Assembly: GCF_013127955.1 (NCBI RefSeq)
Contig: NZ_CP053435.1
Span: 5,488,501-5,552,500, forward strand
Direction of reading: 5' to 3'
DNA: 64,000 nt
Source: Spirosoma taeanense
Lineage (GTDB): Bacteria > Bacteroidota > Bacteroidia > Cytophagales > Spirosomataceae
The translations under genes were made by a program, and so were the position numbers. The notes beneath the pieces were generated by a model that saw only the letters and a program-made list of their open reading frames with translations, searched no databases and had not been told where the DNA came from. Below, one piece after another: positions 25,627 through 35,603 of the stretch (the stretch's first letter is position 1; every line of letters begins with the position of its first letter).

Positions 25627-28600
25627 ATGAATCGCCTTTACTTTATACTCAACTCGTTTTCGCGCAGGCGAACCGGGCATCGCGTCAAGTGGCCGACAAG
25701 CGCGCAGCTTACGGTGCTACTAGGGTTGTTTGTTGTGTCCAGCTCGTTCGGGCAGTCGGTGCGGCTGTCCGATAAGCCGGAGCAGTTCATGGCCGACGTA
25801 CAGAAACTGATGGCAACGGGCGGGCCAGTTGCCGTTCGGGCCGGATCGGACCTGCAGTCGCTTTGGTCCGAAAATCGGCTGTTGGCTCAACAGCAGGAGC
25901 GCGTGATGGCACTCAGCCGCAAAATGAATCAGAAGCGGCTACAGCCCGCTCTGCATTATGCGCCATTCTACGAAGCGCTTTACCACGCCTTCACCACCCA
26001 GAAACTAAGCTCCAGCCCTGATCTCGACGGTCTGCTGACGGTTGCCGAGAAGCTTTTTGAAACGACGGATGCCAAAACTTTTGCCCGAAGTCTGGAGACA
26101 ATCCGGCAGTTTCTGGAACGGCATGAACTCTACCGAAGCAATTATAATAAGCTGTATGCGCAGGGGGGTACGTTTCAGTTTCGCTACCTGGATTCGTCGC
26201 AGCCCGTACGGTCGGATTCGGCCGCAGCCTCGGCACCGATTGTAGCCAATGACAAATCGCGATTTGATGGGTGGGATGATCCCATTCCGGCCGATTCGGG
26301 TCAGGCGCGTCCGCAGGGCGTTCGCTTCGTGCCCCAGCGTCGACCGATTCCGGCCGTAACGGGAGCCGTGCTTACCCTCAAGGACGTAACGTTGAACATG
26401 GTGGCTAACGGCGATTCGGTACTGCTATCCAACACCAGCGGTGATCTGATGCTCAAGGACGGAATTTTCGTGGGTAATGGCGGTAAATTCACCTGGGCGT
26501 CGGTGGAACGGCCTGACATCTTCGTAACCCTGAGCGAATATGCCCTGACCATCATGAACCCGCGCCTGCTGGCCGACGACGTAACGTTAACCTACGGGAC
26601 AACCAAACCCATAAAGGGCGTTTTTGAATACGTCAGTAAGAAAAAAAGCGGGCCGACAACCTATCCGCGGTTTATGTCGTGGCAGAACGACGTTAAAATT
26701 CCGGACCTGGGTCAGGATATAGACTACCGGGGCGGACTGGCTCTTTCAGGTACGCAGATTGTCGGCTCCTCGGCCAGTGGTCAACCGGCGGTTCTGACCG
26801 TCAAACAAAACGGGAAACCCGCGTTTAAAGCCATTAGCCGCCGGTTCGACTTCAAAGACTCAACCATCACGGCCCCGGTGGCTGCGTTCGTTGGCTATGT
26901 GGATACCGATTCCATTACGCACCCGGCGGTGCAGTTCAGGTTCGACAAGGCCCAGCGTATCGCCTGGCTCAACCGGATTGACCGGACGGAATATGGGCGG
27001 GTTCCTTACGCCGACTCGTACCATAAATTTTACATTCAGCCCGAAGTAGCACGCTGGGACTTACCACGCCGGAAAGTTGATTTTTATCAGGTGGGTGCCA
27101 AACGAGAGGTGCCTGTTCGGTTCGAATCGTTCGATTACTTCCAGCCACAGCGCTATACTGATTTAACAGTCGACTACGGTTTCCATCCCCTACAGATCGT
27201 AGCGAACTACGTATCGACCAAGAAAACACAGACCTTTCTCGACGACGATATAACCCAGTTTGTGAAGGTTAGCCCTGTTGCCCTGCGCGGTGCCCTGAAC
27301 CGGATGGTTCTTGAGGGCTACATTGACCGGGATGCCAATACGGGCCTGATGCGTCTGAGCCGGAAGGGTATTCTTTACGTCCTGGCTAATGCCCAGAAGC
27401 GCGATTATGATAACTTTCAGGTGCAGTCGCTGTTTGCGTCGAACGACAGCACTAAAAATGCGACCATTAACCTCGACGACAAGATCATGACGATTCGGGG
27501 GGTAGATCAGTTTACGTTGTCCGACTCCCTGAAGGTCTTCGGCATTCCTTCCGATAAAGTTCTGCGCGTAGGCAAGGGGCGGGCCTTTACGCTGAATGGG
27601 CAGCTCAAAGCTGGCACCCTGCGCTACGCTGGCCGCGATCTGAAATTTGATTACGACAAGTTCGCCATGAGCCTCAGTAAAATCGATTCCATTACCTTCT
27701 CGTCGCAAAAACTGGCGGCTCAGGGTAAGTCAGGCGAAGTGGGGGGCGACATTAAGTACGAAAATCCAGGAACGGTTTATTTTGGCAGCGCCGACAACAA
27801 ATCTGGTCGGATTGCGGGCAAGAAAACCACCCAACGACTGGTGATGCCGGAAGGAATGACCGTGTATTTTGACCAGCCGATTCGCGGTGATCTGGCTTAT
27901 AACCGGAAGGTCTACTTCAAAATCCCGGCGATTGACAACGATAGCCTCGGCAAGGGCGACATCTCGTTCATCGGTACGTTCTACTCCGACGGTATTTTCC
28001 CGCCTTTTAAAGCTGAACTGAAAACAATGCCCGACAACACGCTGGGCTTTGTCCACAAGGCTCCGGCGACGGGCTATCCGGTGTATGGCGGCAAGTCGAA
28101 CGTAAAGCTGACCAGCGAGATTACGATGGACAAGAATGGCCTGCGGGCCGAAGGTGTCCTGAACCATCTGACCGCCAGTCTGAACACGCAGGGGATTCTG
28201 TTCACGACCGACTCGCTGCTGGCATCGGGCGAAAAGGGCGAAATTCGCGAAGGTCTGGTTGGTAAGGGTTACTTCCCGCAGGTACAACTGAACAACTATA
28301 GCCTGAAGTGGTGGCCCAAAGCTGACAGCATGGTCATCACCACCCAGAAGAACAATTTCGTGTTCTACAACGCAACGACGAATCTCGAAGGCGGTTTAGT
28401 GCTGCGTTCGTCGGGGCTGTTTGGCAAAGGGACGTTACGTCGGAAAGACTCGGAAGCTATTTCGCAGAGTATAAAGTTCAACAAGGACGGATTTTTGGCC
28501 GACAACGCGCAATTTAGGATTGTATCGGATAAGGAAGCCGCCGGTTCTGTAGCTGGCAAACCGATTCTTTTGGGCAACAACATTGACGTTGACTTTAACC

Positions 28601-30522
28601 AGACTAAAGGCATTGTTGGACTGGCCGTTAATAAAACCCAAAGCCTCGACGACACATTGGGCTCCACCATGGAGTTTCCGTTTGCCGCGTATAAGACCAG
28701 CATTAACCGGGCGCAGTGGAACGTAAACGCCAAAACCATTGCCATGAAAGGCGATGTAAAATCGTCTACGTTCACCGCAACCGCCGAAGAGCAGGAGGGC
28801 TTAACCTTCAACGGCTCGGCAGCTCTGTACGATGTAGAAAAGATGACACTCAACATCAGCGGTGTGCCTTACGTTACCTCTGCCGATGCCCGCATTTATC
28901 CGGACAAAGGTCTGGTCACAATCCGGCGTAACGGCGAGATGCTGGCCTTCAAAAATGCCCGGCTTGTTCTGGATACGGTCAGCCTGTTTCACCGACTCAA
29001 GAACGGCAACATTCAGATTCTTTCCCGAACGCGCTTTGCGGGCGACGCCACCTATCAGTTTGCTACGGCAAAAGGTGACACTGCCAGTATCAAGATGGAA
29101 AGCTTCGAGCTTAAAGAAGCTCCGGCCGTAGCGGCTTCCACGCTGACAGCCGATACCAAAAAAACTTCTCGCGGTCGGCGTAACGCATCTGAGAAGCCCC
29201 TGACAACTTATTTTACCGTGGCCAAGGCGGAAGTCGAAGAGGATGACAACCTGCAGCTGGCCCCGCGTATGCTTTATAAGGGCAGTATTACCATGCAGGC
29301 TCCCAATCAGGATCTGGCTCTGGATGGCTTTATCAAACCGGCGCTAAAAAAACGGCGGGATCTGATTAGCGGCTGGATTCCCTTCAAGGAAAAAATTGCC
29401 GAACGACTTGAGATAAAAGTCGACAAGAACCTGAAAAACGAAGGCGGGCAGCAGTTGGTGGCTGGTATTCATTTCCGACTTGGTGGCGGGGGTATGTACC
29501 CAACGTTCCTCTCACCCAAGGAAGATCCCAAAGATGATGACCTGTTTACGGCTACCGGCATCATGCGCTACGACGAAAAAGATAAACTGTACCGCATTAC
29601 GTCAAACAACGTCGACACAACCACAGTCACGGATAGCAGTTCGGAAGAAGTCGAAAATGCCTTTACGTTTAATGATCCCAAAGGCCTGATTACGTTCAAG
29701 GGAAAGCTAAATCTGCTGCATTCGGCCCCAAATGAGTTCCTGCTTGGCGCGGGTTCGGCACGTATTAACATTGACAGCAGTCAGTACCGCTTCAATACCC
29801 TGCTGGCCTTTACGTTCCCCGTTCCTGAGCCGATCAGCAGCGCGATTTCCGACAAGCTTGTTAAAACGAATCTGGAAGAAAAGAACGACGAAGCCGCCGA
29901 CGATGATCTGAACCGGTTATCCGACAAATTGCTGCCCCTGATCGGCCAGCAGGCGGTTGATGCCTATCGCACTAAAGCGCAGAATCAGCACGTACCGCTC
30001 AATCAGGCATCGCCCAAGCTGAACGCTATGCTCGTGCTGGCCAATGCGAATCTTCGCTGGTCTGATAAATACAACGCGTTTTACAGCACCGGCAAGCTGG
30101 GCGTATCGAACATGATGGCCACGGACGTAAATGCGCAGATGGACGGATTCGTCGAGATTCGCAAAACGGGAAATGGCGATGAAGCGAGCATTTATCTCGA
30201 ATCGTCGCCCGATGTCTGGGTATTCTACGACTATAAACCCGGTAACACGCCGACCGCACCCGGTCAGTTAGCCATTATTACGTCGGAGCAGGAGATTAAC
30301 GACCGGCTGCTGGCAGGTTCCAAGAACAGCGGCAAGGCTGCACTGGAAGTTGTGCCCGCTACCATCGACGAAAAAACGCTCTTTGTTGACCGGTATCTGG
30401 ATCAGTACAAGACCAAAGCGAAAGCCGCTCCGAAACCTAAACCACTACCCGGCCAGAAAGCCGCGAAGGAAGTGGCGAAAGAAAAGAAGAAAGACAAGGA
30501 AGAGGAAAAAGAAGGCTTCTAA
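25627..30522 (+). CDS. Very large secreted/surface protein of unknown function
   Basis: A 1631-residue protein. It has an N-terminal membrane segment after a basic stretch (LTVLLGLFVVSSSFGQ, about 30-44), best read as a signal peptide with cleavage after FGQ. Residues about 60-190 are helical. Most of the rest is beta-rich with recurring GD-V/S-F and D-S-L-V-I strands, suggesting an extended beta structure. Near residues 547-600 a segment (SPVALRGALNRMVLEGYIDR...LSRKGILYVLANAQ) has the pattern of a winged helix. The C-terminus is a Lys/Glu-rich tail (about 1597-1631). I do not recognise a family. The gene is intact, read through after prmA, and ends at a strong terminator. Confidence 0.85.
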   Translation: MNRLYFILNSFSRRRTGHRVKWPTSAQLTVLLGLFVVSSSFGQSVRLSDKPEQFMADVQKLMATGGPVAVRAGSDLQSLWSENRLLAQQQERVMALSRKMNQKRLQPALHYAPFYEALYHAFTTQKLSSSPDLDGLLTVAEKLFETTDAKTFARSLETIRQFLERHELYRSNYNKLYAQGGTFQFRYLDSSQPVRSDSAAASAPIVANDKSRFDGWDDPIPADSGQARPQGVRFVPQRRPIPAVTGAVLTLKDVTLNMVANGDSVLLSNTSGDLMLKDGIFVGNGGKFTWASVERPDIFVTLSEYALTIMNPRLLADDVTLTYGTTKPIKGVFEYVSKKKSGPTTYPRFMSWQNDVKIPDLGQDIDYRGGLALSGTQIVGSSASGQPAVLTVKQNGKPAFKAISRRFDFKDSTITAPVAAFVGYVDTDSITHPAVQFRFDKAQRIAWLNRIDRTEYGRVPYADSYHKFYIQPEVARWDLPRRKVDFYQVGAKREVPVRFESFDYFQPQRYTDLTVDYGFHPLQIVANYVSTKKTQTFLDDDITQFVKVSPVALRGALNRMVLEGYIDRDANTGLMRLSRKGILYVLANAQKRDYDNFQVQSLFASNDSTKNATINLDDKIMTIRGVDQFTLSDSLKVFGIPSDKVLRVGKGRAFTLNGQLKAGTLRYAGRDLKFDYDKFAMSLSKIDSITFSSQKLAAQGKSGEVGGDIKYENPGTVYFGSADNKSGRIAGKKTTQRLVMPEGMTVYFDQPIRGDLAYNRKVYFKIPAIDNDSLGKGDISFIGTFYSDGIFPPFKAELKTMPDNTLGFVHKAPATGYPVYGGKSNVKLTSEITMDKNGLRAEGVLNHLTASLNTQGILFTTDSLLASGEKGEIREGLVGKGYFPQVQLNNYSLKWWPKADSMVITTQKNNFVFYNATTNLEGGLVLRSSGLFGKGTLRRKDSEAISQSIKFNKDGFLADNAQFRIVSDKEAAGSVAGKPILLGNNIDVDFNQTKGIVGLAVNKTQSLDDTLGSTMEFPFAAYKTSINRAQWNVNAKTIAMKGDVKSSTFTATAEEQEGLTFNGSAALYDVEKMTLNISGVPYVTSADARIYPDKGLVTIRRNGEMLAFKNARLVLDTVSLFHRLKNGNIQILSRTRFAGDATYQFATAKGDTASIKMESFELKEAPAVAASTLTADTKKTSRGRRNASEKPLTTYFTVAKAEVEEDDNLQLAPRMLYKGSITMQAPNQDLALDGFIKPALKKRRDLISGWIPFKEKIAERLEIKVDKNLKNEGGQQLVAGIHFRLGGGGMYPTFLSPKEDPKDDDLFTATGIMRYDEKDKLYRITSNNVDTTTVTDSSSEEVENAFTFNDPKGLITFKGKLNLLHSAPNEFLLGAGSARINIDSSQYRFNTLLAFTFPVPEPISSAISDKLVKTNLEEKNDEAADDDLNRLSDKLLPLIGQQAVDAYRTKAQNQHVPLNQASPKLNAMLVLANANLRWSDKYNAFYSTGKLGVSNMMATDVNAQMDGFVEIRKTGNGDEASIYLESSPDVWVFYDYKPGNTPTAPGQLAIITSEQEINDRLLAGSKNSGKAALEVVPATIDEKTLFVDRYLDQYKTKAKAAPKPKPLPGQKAAKEVAKEKKKDKEEEKEGF

Positions 30523-30538
30523 GCCGAATCAGACACAG

Positions 30539-30576
30539 AAAAGCCGCCAGAAAATGATTTTCTGGCGGCTTTTTAT
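30539..30576. terminator. Bidirectional terminator after the 1631-residue gene
   Basis: AAAAGCCGCCAGAAAA, a three-base loop, and the full complement ending in TTTTT. It serves the convergent large gene and TPR gene. Confidence 0.9.
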
Positions 30577-30613
30577 TTGTTCAACAGAACGCGGAATATA
30601 ATTCGGGCAATAC

Positions 30614-31480
30614 TTAGTGAGCTAATTGCCGTTTTAATATGCCACCGATGAAACTGCCAATGAACGTAAGAATGATGGACCCGTAGAGGCCGAATAATTC
30701 CAGCTCGCGGGTTCCGCTGTTCTGAGGGGCTTCCGTGAAAAACGTGTAGCCAATCCAAAGCGTTGCAGCCTGCAAAATAGCCAGAACCCAGCCTTTCTTA
30801 GGTTCCAGAAACCCAATAACGGCGGCTGCAATAGCGGCCAGCAGGTAAGGCAAATGAATAACACCCGCTTTTTTGATTACCAGCAGCAACAGGCCGCTAT
30901 TCACCAAAATCACGATGGCGTGGCTCAGGAGCTTCCGGTCAAAAAACGTATCTGACGCCCGGCCCGACGCCGACTTGCCCGCGACTTCGGATTGTCTTAA
31001 TGTAAGGGCCCGTTCCAGGTCCTGTTCGGCTTCTAAGAGCTGCTGAAGTTTTTGCCGGGTTAGGCCCCGCCACTCAAATGCATCGGCCTGCGAGCCTTTT
31101 GAATAAAATACCGCTTTGTCAAATTCCAGGAACGCTTCGGCGTAGGCCTGCTGATCATACAGAATCTGCCCCATCTCCAGATGCAGGTCGGCAACGGTGT
31201 CGTCGTAGCTTTCCCCTGTCTTTAATGCCTCAATAGCAGTTGGTAGCTGGCCTAGAGCGCGATAACACCGAGCTTGATACAGGTAAGCCACGCTTGATTT
31301 AGGCTCTTTTTGGAGATACTGCGTAAAAAACACCAGTGCATCGGAGAATTGACCGCTGTTGTAGAGTTTAATGCCAACCTGCAATTTTTCAAGGTCCTGC
31401 TCTGACGTATTGCGTAAATCAGCGTAATAGCGCAGATAGATGATATACCCAATAATGGCCGCTGTAACCAGTATTTCCAT
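30614..31480 (-). CDS. TPR-repeat membrane protein
   Basis: A 288-residue protein. An N-terminal transmembrane helix (ILVTAAIIGYIIYLRYYA) is followed by about four tetratricopeptide repeats (residues 30-160, e.g. SGQFSDALVFFTQYLQKEPKSSVAYLYQARCYRALGQ and YAEAFLEFDKAVFYS). Three to four further hydrophobic segments fill the C-terminal half (ILVNSGLLLLVIKKAG, YLLAAIAAAVIGFLEP, ILTFIGSFIGGILKR). TPRs bind protein partners, here exposed at the membrane; the partner is unknown. It converges on the large gene. Confidence 0.8.
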   Translation of the reverse strand: MEILVTAAIIGYIIYLRYYADLRNTSEQDLEKLQVGIKLYNSGQFSDALVFFTQYLQKEPKSSVAYLYQARCYRALGQLPTAIEALKTGESYDDTVADLHLEMGQILYDQQAYAEAFLEFDKAVFYSKGSQADAFEWRGLTRQKLQQLLEAEQDLERALTLRQSEVAGKSASGRASDTFFDRKLLSHAIVILVNSGLLLLVIKKAGVIHLPYLLAAIAAAVIGFLEPKKGWVLAILQAATLWIGYTFFTEAPQNSGTRELELFGLYGSIILTFIGSFIGGILKRQLAH

Positions 31481-31617
31481 TCGCTAATCCTGAATCATTT
31501 ACCCTATAACGTAAGCTAAACGCAGAAACGGGCCACAGTAGTTGATTGAATCGGGGCCTCCAGTCACTCCCCCTTTACCACCGTGGCCCCTGCTACTGAT
31601 AATTTAAACTAAAACCC

Positions 31618-32535
31618 TTATACCAGTCCAAACGCTGACAGACGCACAAACTCGCTGACTCGCGCCTGAATTTCCTCCTGAGTCAGGTTCATAATGCGTT
31701 CGGCACCAAATTTTTCCACGCAGAACGACGCCATCGCCGAACCGTAAATAATGGCCCGCTTCATATTGTCGAACGAGATGTCGTCGGTTTTGGCTAAATA
31801 GCCGATAAAACCGCCCGCAAATGTATCACCCGCGCCGGTTGGGTCGAACACCGCTTCGAGCGGCAGCGCCGGAGCAAAGAAAATCTGACCTTCGTGGAAG
31901 AGCAGTGCTCCGTGTTCGCCTTTTTTGATAATCACCGTTTTAGGGCCCATCTGACGAATTCTGGCAGCCGCCTTTACCAGCGCATATTCGCCGGTTAGCT
32001 GCCGGGCTTCTTCATCGTTCACCACCAGAACGTCGACCATAGGTAGAAGCGTCATCAGGTCGGGATTGGCAATCTCGATCCAGAGATTCATCGTATCCAG
32101 CACAATCAGTTTTGGACGGTTGTGCAGCCGCTCGATTACGGTCCGTTGAATGGCCGGAGCCGTATTGCCCAGCATCAGGTACTGGCAGTTCTGATACGAA
32201 TCGGGAATGACCGGATCGAAGTCTTCCATTACATTCAGTTGTACCTCAACCGTATCGCGGGTATTCATATCGTTATGATATTTACCCGACCAGAAGAAGG
32301 TCTTCTCCCCTACCCGCACCTGCAAGCCTTCGGTGTTCACCCCGTGCTGGTTAAGGTCGTCGATCATCGACTGCGGAAAGTCGTCGCCGACGACGGCCAC
32401 CAGGTTATTCTCTTTGGTAAAGTACGACGCCGACAGCGTGATATACGTAGCAGCACCGCCGATGATCTTGTCGGTCTTGCCGAACGGAGTTTCCAGCGCA
32501 TCAAACGCTACTGAACCAATGGTAAGTAAGCTCAT
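31618..32535 (-). CDS. PfkB family sugar kinase
   Basis: A 305-residue ribokinase-fold enzyme. The N-terminal GGAATYITLSASYFTKENNLVAVVGDDFP and the C-terminal DPTGAGDTFAGGFIGYLAKTDD (anion hole and catalytic Asp) are PfkB signatures. It phosphorylates a sugar or nucleoside using ATP; the substrate is not evident. Its ATG overlaps the stop codon of the upstream acyltransferase-like gene as TAATG, so the two are translationally coupled. No transport or isomerase gene accompanies it, so this may be a housekeeping Bacteroidota kinase. Confidence 0.85.
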   Translation of the reverse strand: MSLLTIGSVAFDALETPFGKTDKIIGGAATYITLSASYFTKENNLVAVVGDDFPQSMIDDLNQHGVNTEGLQVRVGEKTFFWSGKYHNDMNTRDTVEVQLNVMEDFDPVIPDSYQNCQYLMLGNTAPAIQRTVIERLHNRPKLIVLDTMNLWIEIANPDLMTLLPMVDVLVVNDEEARQLTGEYALVKAAARIRQMGPKTVIIKKGEHGALLFHEGQIFFAPALPLEAVFDPTGAGDTFAGGFIGYLAKTDDISFDNMKRAIIYGSAMASFCVEKFGAERIMNLTQEEIQARVSEFVRLSAFGLV

Positions 32536-33737
32536 TATTTCTCTTTTTTTCTGCCGATGACCGGGCAGCGTTTAAACGGTTTTGTTTCGTCGAATAATTT
32601 GCGGTAGGTAACGTGGGTCTTAACGATAGTTGACCCCAGTTGGCTCACAAATCGCACCATAATCGGGTTAAAATCGCCCACCCAGTTCATTTCCAGCTCG
32701 TTGTACTGAAAATTGGGGTTGGTATCTGCTTCGTGCGGCATCCGGAGCGCAATGGCCGCTTCCAGCCCTTTACCCTGATAGGCCGGCGCGACGCCGAACA
32801 CGACGCCAAACGCTTTGTGGTTAGTTTTGCGAAGCATGTGCCACAAGAATTTCAGCTTGCCTAGCCAGTCAAGTTTGCCGTTGACGTGCTTGAAGATCTG
32901 ATTCAACTCGGGCAGACACACGAAAAAGGCTACCGGCTCGTCGTTGTGATAGGCGAAGTAGATGATTTTTTCATCGATCACCGGCTTTAGTTTCTGCATC
33001 AGCAACTGCGCCTGTGCCGCCGACATCTCCTTTACGCCACTGTGACCGCCCCATGCCGCGTTGTAAATATGCCGAAACTGCTCGGCCGCTACGGGTAGCT
33101 GACGCTTGTCGATCGTCCGGAAGCTATATTCTGGATTTTCATAGATACGCTGGGCACGGTCTTTCACCGCCTGCGACATATCGACCAGCTTCGCCCAGGT
33201 TGTTGGAATACCAAACGTAAACTGCTTGAAATAGTCTTTAAAACCATAATTCTCGAAGAATGGGATGTAATACGGCTTGGTATAGGGCATACAATAGTTG
33301 GGCTCTCGCTCGAACCCATCCACCAGTAGGCCCCACCAGCGATCGCGGTCACCAAAATTAATCGGGCCGTCCATGGCCTCCATACCCCGCTGCTGTAGCC
33401 ATGATTTTGCCGCGTCAAAAAGCGTAAACGCGGCTGTCTGGTCGTTAATGCACTCAAAGAAACCCATTCCGCCCGTAGACTGATCGTTGTCGAGGTTGGC
33501 AATGTCGTGATCCACGAAAACCGCGACCCGGCCAATGGTTTCTTTCGTATCGTTCAGCAGCAGATAGCGGACGCACTCACCATGCTCAAACCGCTTGTTG
33601 CGGGCGGGGTCAAAAACTTCTTCTACGTCGGTATCTAAGGGCCGAATCCAGGACGGATCATTCCGGTAAAGCCGCACCGGAAACTGTATGAATTCCTTTT
33701 GGTACCGGGCATTTGCGCCAACCTCAACTATCTGCAT
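32535..33737 (-). CDS. GNAT-like acyltransferase-related protein
   Basis: A 400-residue protein typical of a Bacteroidota family with a GNAT-like fold. Conserved stretches are PSWIRPLDTDVEEVFDP, DRDRWWGLLVDGFE, YHNDEPVAFFVCLPE and GVAPAYQGKGLEAAIALRM; the last is the acyl-CoA binding GxGxGL/A turn of GNAT domains. It is soluble with no signal peptide. What it acylates is not known. It forms a two-gene unit with the PfkB kinase, with TAATG overlap. A TATCTTTG box at 33863-33870 on the minus strand is a plausible promoter. Confidence 0.7.
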   Translation of the reverse strand: MQIVEVGANARYQKEFIQFPVRLYRNDPSWIRPLDTDVEEVFDPARNKRFEHGECVRYLLLNDTKETIGRVAVFVDHDIANLDNDQSTGGMGFFECINDQTAAFTLFDAAKSWLQQRGMEAMDGPINFGDRDRWWGLLVDGFEREPNYCMPYTKPYYIPFFENYGFKDYFKQFTFGIPTTWAKLVDMSQAVKDRAQRIYENPEYSFRTIDKRQLPVAAEQFRHIYNAAWGGHSGVKEMSAAQAQLLMQKLKPVIDEKIIYFAYHNDEPVAFFVCLPELNQIFKHVNGKLDWLGKLKFLWHMLRKTNHKAFGVVFGVAPAYQGKGLEAAIALRMPHEADTNPNFQYNELEMNWVGDFNPIMVRFVSQLGSTIVKTHVTYRKLFDETKPFKRCPVIGRKKEK

Positions 33738-33862
33738 TTATAGTGTTTTCATCAACCATCACAGCATAGAACAGTGCTCATTTTGTACCGGGCAACCTCA
33801 GTGCCCCGCCAAGTTGATCGGCTCTGCCAGAAGATAGTTAATCCTATTTGATCTTTGTCCGG

Positions 33863-33870
33863 CAAAGATA
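33863..33870 (-). promoter_or_regulatory. -7 box upstream of the acyltransferase/PfkB unit
   Basis: TATCTTTG on the minus strand, an exact match to TAnnTTTG, about 130 bases before the 33737 start. No good -33 element is visible. On the plus strand TAGATTTG at 33912-33919 is the corresponding candidate for cysS. Confidence 0.35.
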
Positions 33871-34028
33871 GCGAACTTGGTCGGGACCGTCGTTTTCCGG
33901 GTAACAATGCGTAGATTTGTAGGCCTTAAACAGGTGTTTGACAGTTTAGTGATGTATAGATTCGGTTGTTTTAAAACCAGCAACTACTAATCGCGTTCCG
34001 CAAACAACCGAACCGCCCGATCAAGACA

Positions 34029-35516
34029 ATGCAGCCGCTTCAGTTATACAATACGCTTTCCCGCAAAAAAGACTTGTTTGAACCGCTCAATCCGCCTTAC
34101 GTCGGCATGTACGTCTGCGGCCCAACGGTTTACAATTACGTTCACCTCGGCAACGTCCGTACGTTCCTGACCTTCGATACGCTGTTTCGGTATCTGACCT
34201 TCATTGGCTACAAAGTTCGGTACGTCCGTAACCTTACTGACGTTGGCCACCTCGTTGGCGACGGCGATGATGGCGAAGACAAAATCGGACGCATGGCCAA
34301 ACTGGAGAAGGTTGAACCCATGGAGATTGTGCAACGCTTCACGAACGATTTCCACACGGTGATGGGGCAATTCAACGCCCTGCCGCCGAGCATCGAGCCA
34401 ACCGCTACGGGTCATATGGTCGAACAGATTGAAGCCGTGCAGGCGCTGCTGGACAAAGGACTGGCTTATGAATCGAATGGCTCGGTGTATTTTAATATTG
34501 AGAAGTACAATCAGGAAGGCGGCAATTACGGCAAGCTCTCCGGTCGCATTCTGGACGATCTGCTCAACGAAACACGCGAGCTGGACGGCCAGTCGGAGAA
34601 ACGTAACCCGCTTGATTTTGCCATCTGGAAGCGGGCCGCGCCCGAACACCTCATGCGCTGGAATTCGCCCTGGGGCGAAGGATTTCCGGGCTGGCACCTG
34701 GAGTGCACCTGCATGAGCACTAAATACCTTGGCAAGCAGTTCGACATTCACGGGGGTGGCATGGACCTGAAATTTCCGCACCACGAGTGCGAAATTGCGC
34801 AGGGCGACGGCCTGACCGGACACGATCCCGTTCGGTACTGGATGCACTCTAACATGCTGACCGTTAATGGCCAGAAAATGTCGAAGTCACTGGGTAATTC
34901 GTTTTTACCTGCCGAGTTGTTTGCCGGTAGCCATTACCTGCTCGAACAGGCTTACAGCCCTATGACAGTGCGTTTTTTCATGCTGCAGTCGCACTACCGC
35001 TCAACGCTCGATTTCTCCAACGATGCGCTTAAAGCCGCGCAGAAAGGGTATCGTCGGCTGGCTAATGGCTTACGGGTTATCAAAACAATGACCTATCAGC
35101 CAGCCGAAGGCGTTCAGCCCGACGAGAAAAAGCAGCAGGATATCCGCCAGGCCGTACAGCAGTTTTACGACGCCATGAACGACGATCTGAACACCGCCGT
35201 GGCCATTGCGCAGCTGTTTACCCTGTTAAAGTATGTTAATATGCTTTACCTGAACCAGCTTCAGGGAGCTACGCTCGGCGAGGATACGTTTACCCTATTG
35301 AAAGACTCTTTCGTTACGTTTATGCAGGATGTTCTTGGCCTAAAGGAAGAGGGAACGGACAATCAGCCTATACTCGAAGGTTTGCTGACGCTATACCGCG
35401 AATACAAAGAGCAGAAGCAATATGATAAGGTTGATCAGATTCGTTCCTATTTCAGAGCGCAGGGGCTGGCGATCAAAGACATGAAACACCAGATTGACTG
35501 GGCCTACGAAGAGTAA
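34029..35516 (+). CDS. cysS: Cysteinyl-tRNA synthetase
   Basis: A 495-residue class I aminoacyl-tRNA synthetase. The HIGH-like motif reads [11 protein letters not shown] near residue 33, following the zinc ligand Cys in YVCGPTVY; a CTCMS zinc-site segment is near residue 234 and KMSKS near residue 283. It charges tRNA(Cys). The length and motif order are standard. The M28 peptidase follows after 87 bases on the same strand. Confidence 0.97.
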   Translation: MQPLQLYNTLSRKKDLFEPLNPPYVGMYVCGPTVYNYVHLGNVRTFLTFDTLFRYLTFIGYKVRYVRNLTDVGHLVGDGDDGEDKIGRMAKLEKVEPMEIVQRFTNDFHTVMGQFNALPPSIEPTATGHMVEQIEAVQALLDKGLAYESNGSVYFNIEKYNQEGGNYGKLSGRILDDLLNETRELDGQSEKRNPLDFAIWKRAAPEHLMRWNSPWGEGFPGWHLECTCMSTKYLGKQFDIHGGGMDLKFPHHECEIAQGDGLTGHDPVRYWMHSNMLTVNGQKMSKSLGNSFLPAELFAGSHYLLEQAYSPMTVRFFMLQSHYRSTLDFSNDALKAAQKGYRRLANGLRVIKTMTYQPAEGVQPDEKKQQDIRQAVQQFYDAMNDDLNTAVAIAQLFTLLKYVNMLYLNQLQGATLGEDTFTLLKDSFVTFMQDVLGLKEEGTDNQPILEGLLTLYREYKEQKQYDKVDQIRSYFRAQGLAIKDMKHQIDWAYEE

Positions 35517-35603
35517 CTACCTGGAAAATAGATTACCATTAACCCAAAGCCTGTTCATCAGTTTATTGATTTTTCTGAAACAGAGCTTCTGTTTCATACG
35601 TAT

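Noticed and set aside
33798..33983. 61-codon ORF upstream of cysS
   Set aside because: It overlaps promoter-like elements of both flanking genes and has no recognisable features.
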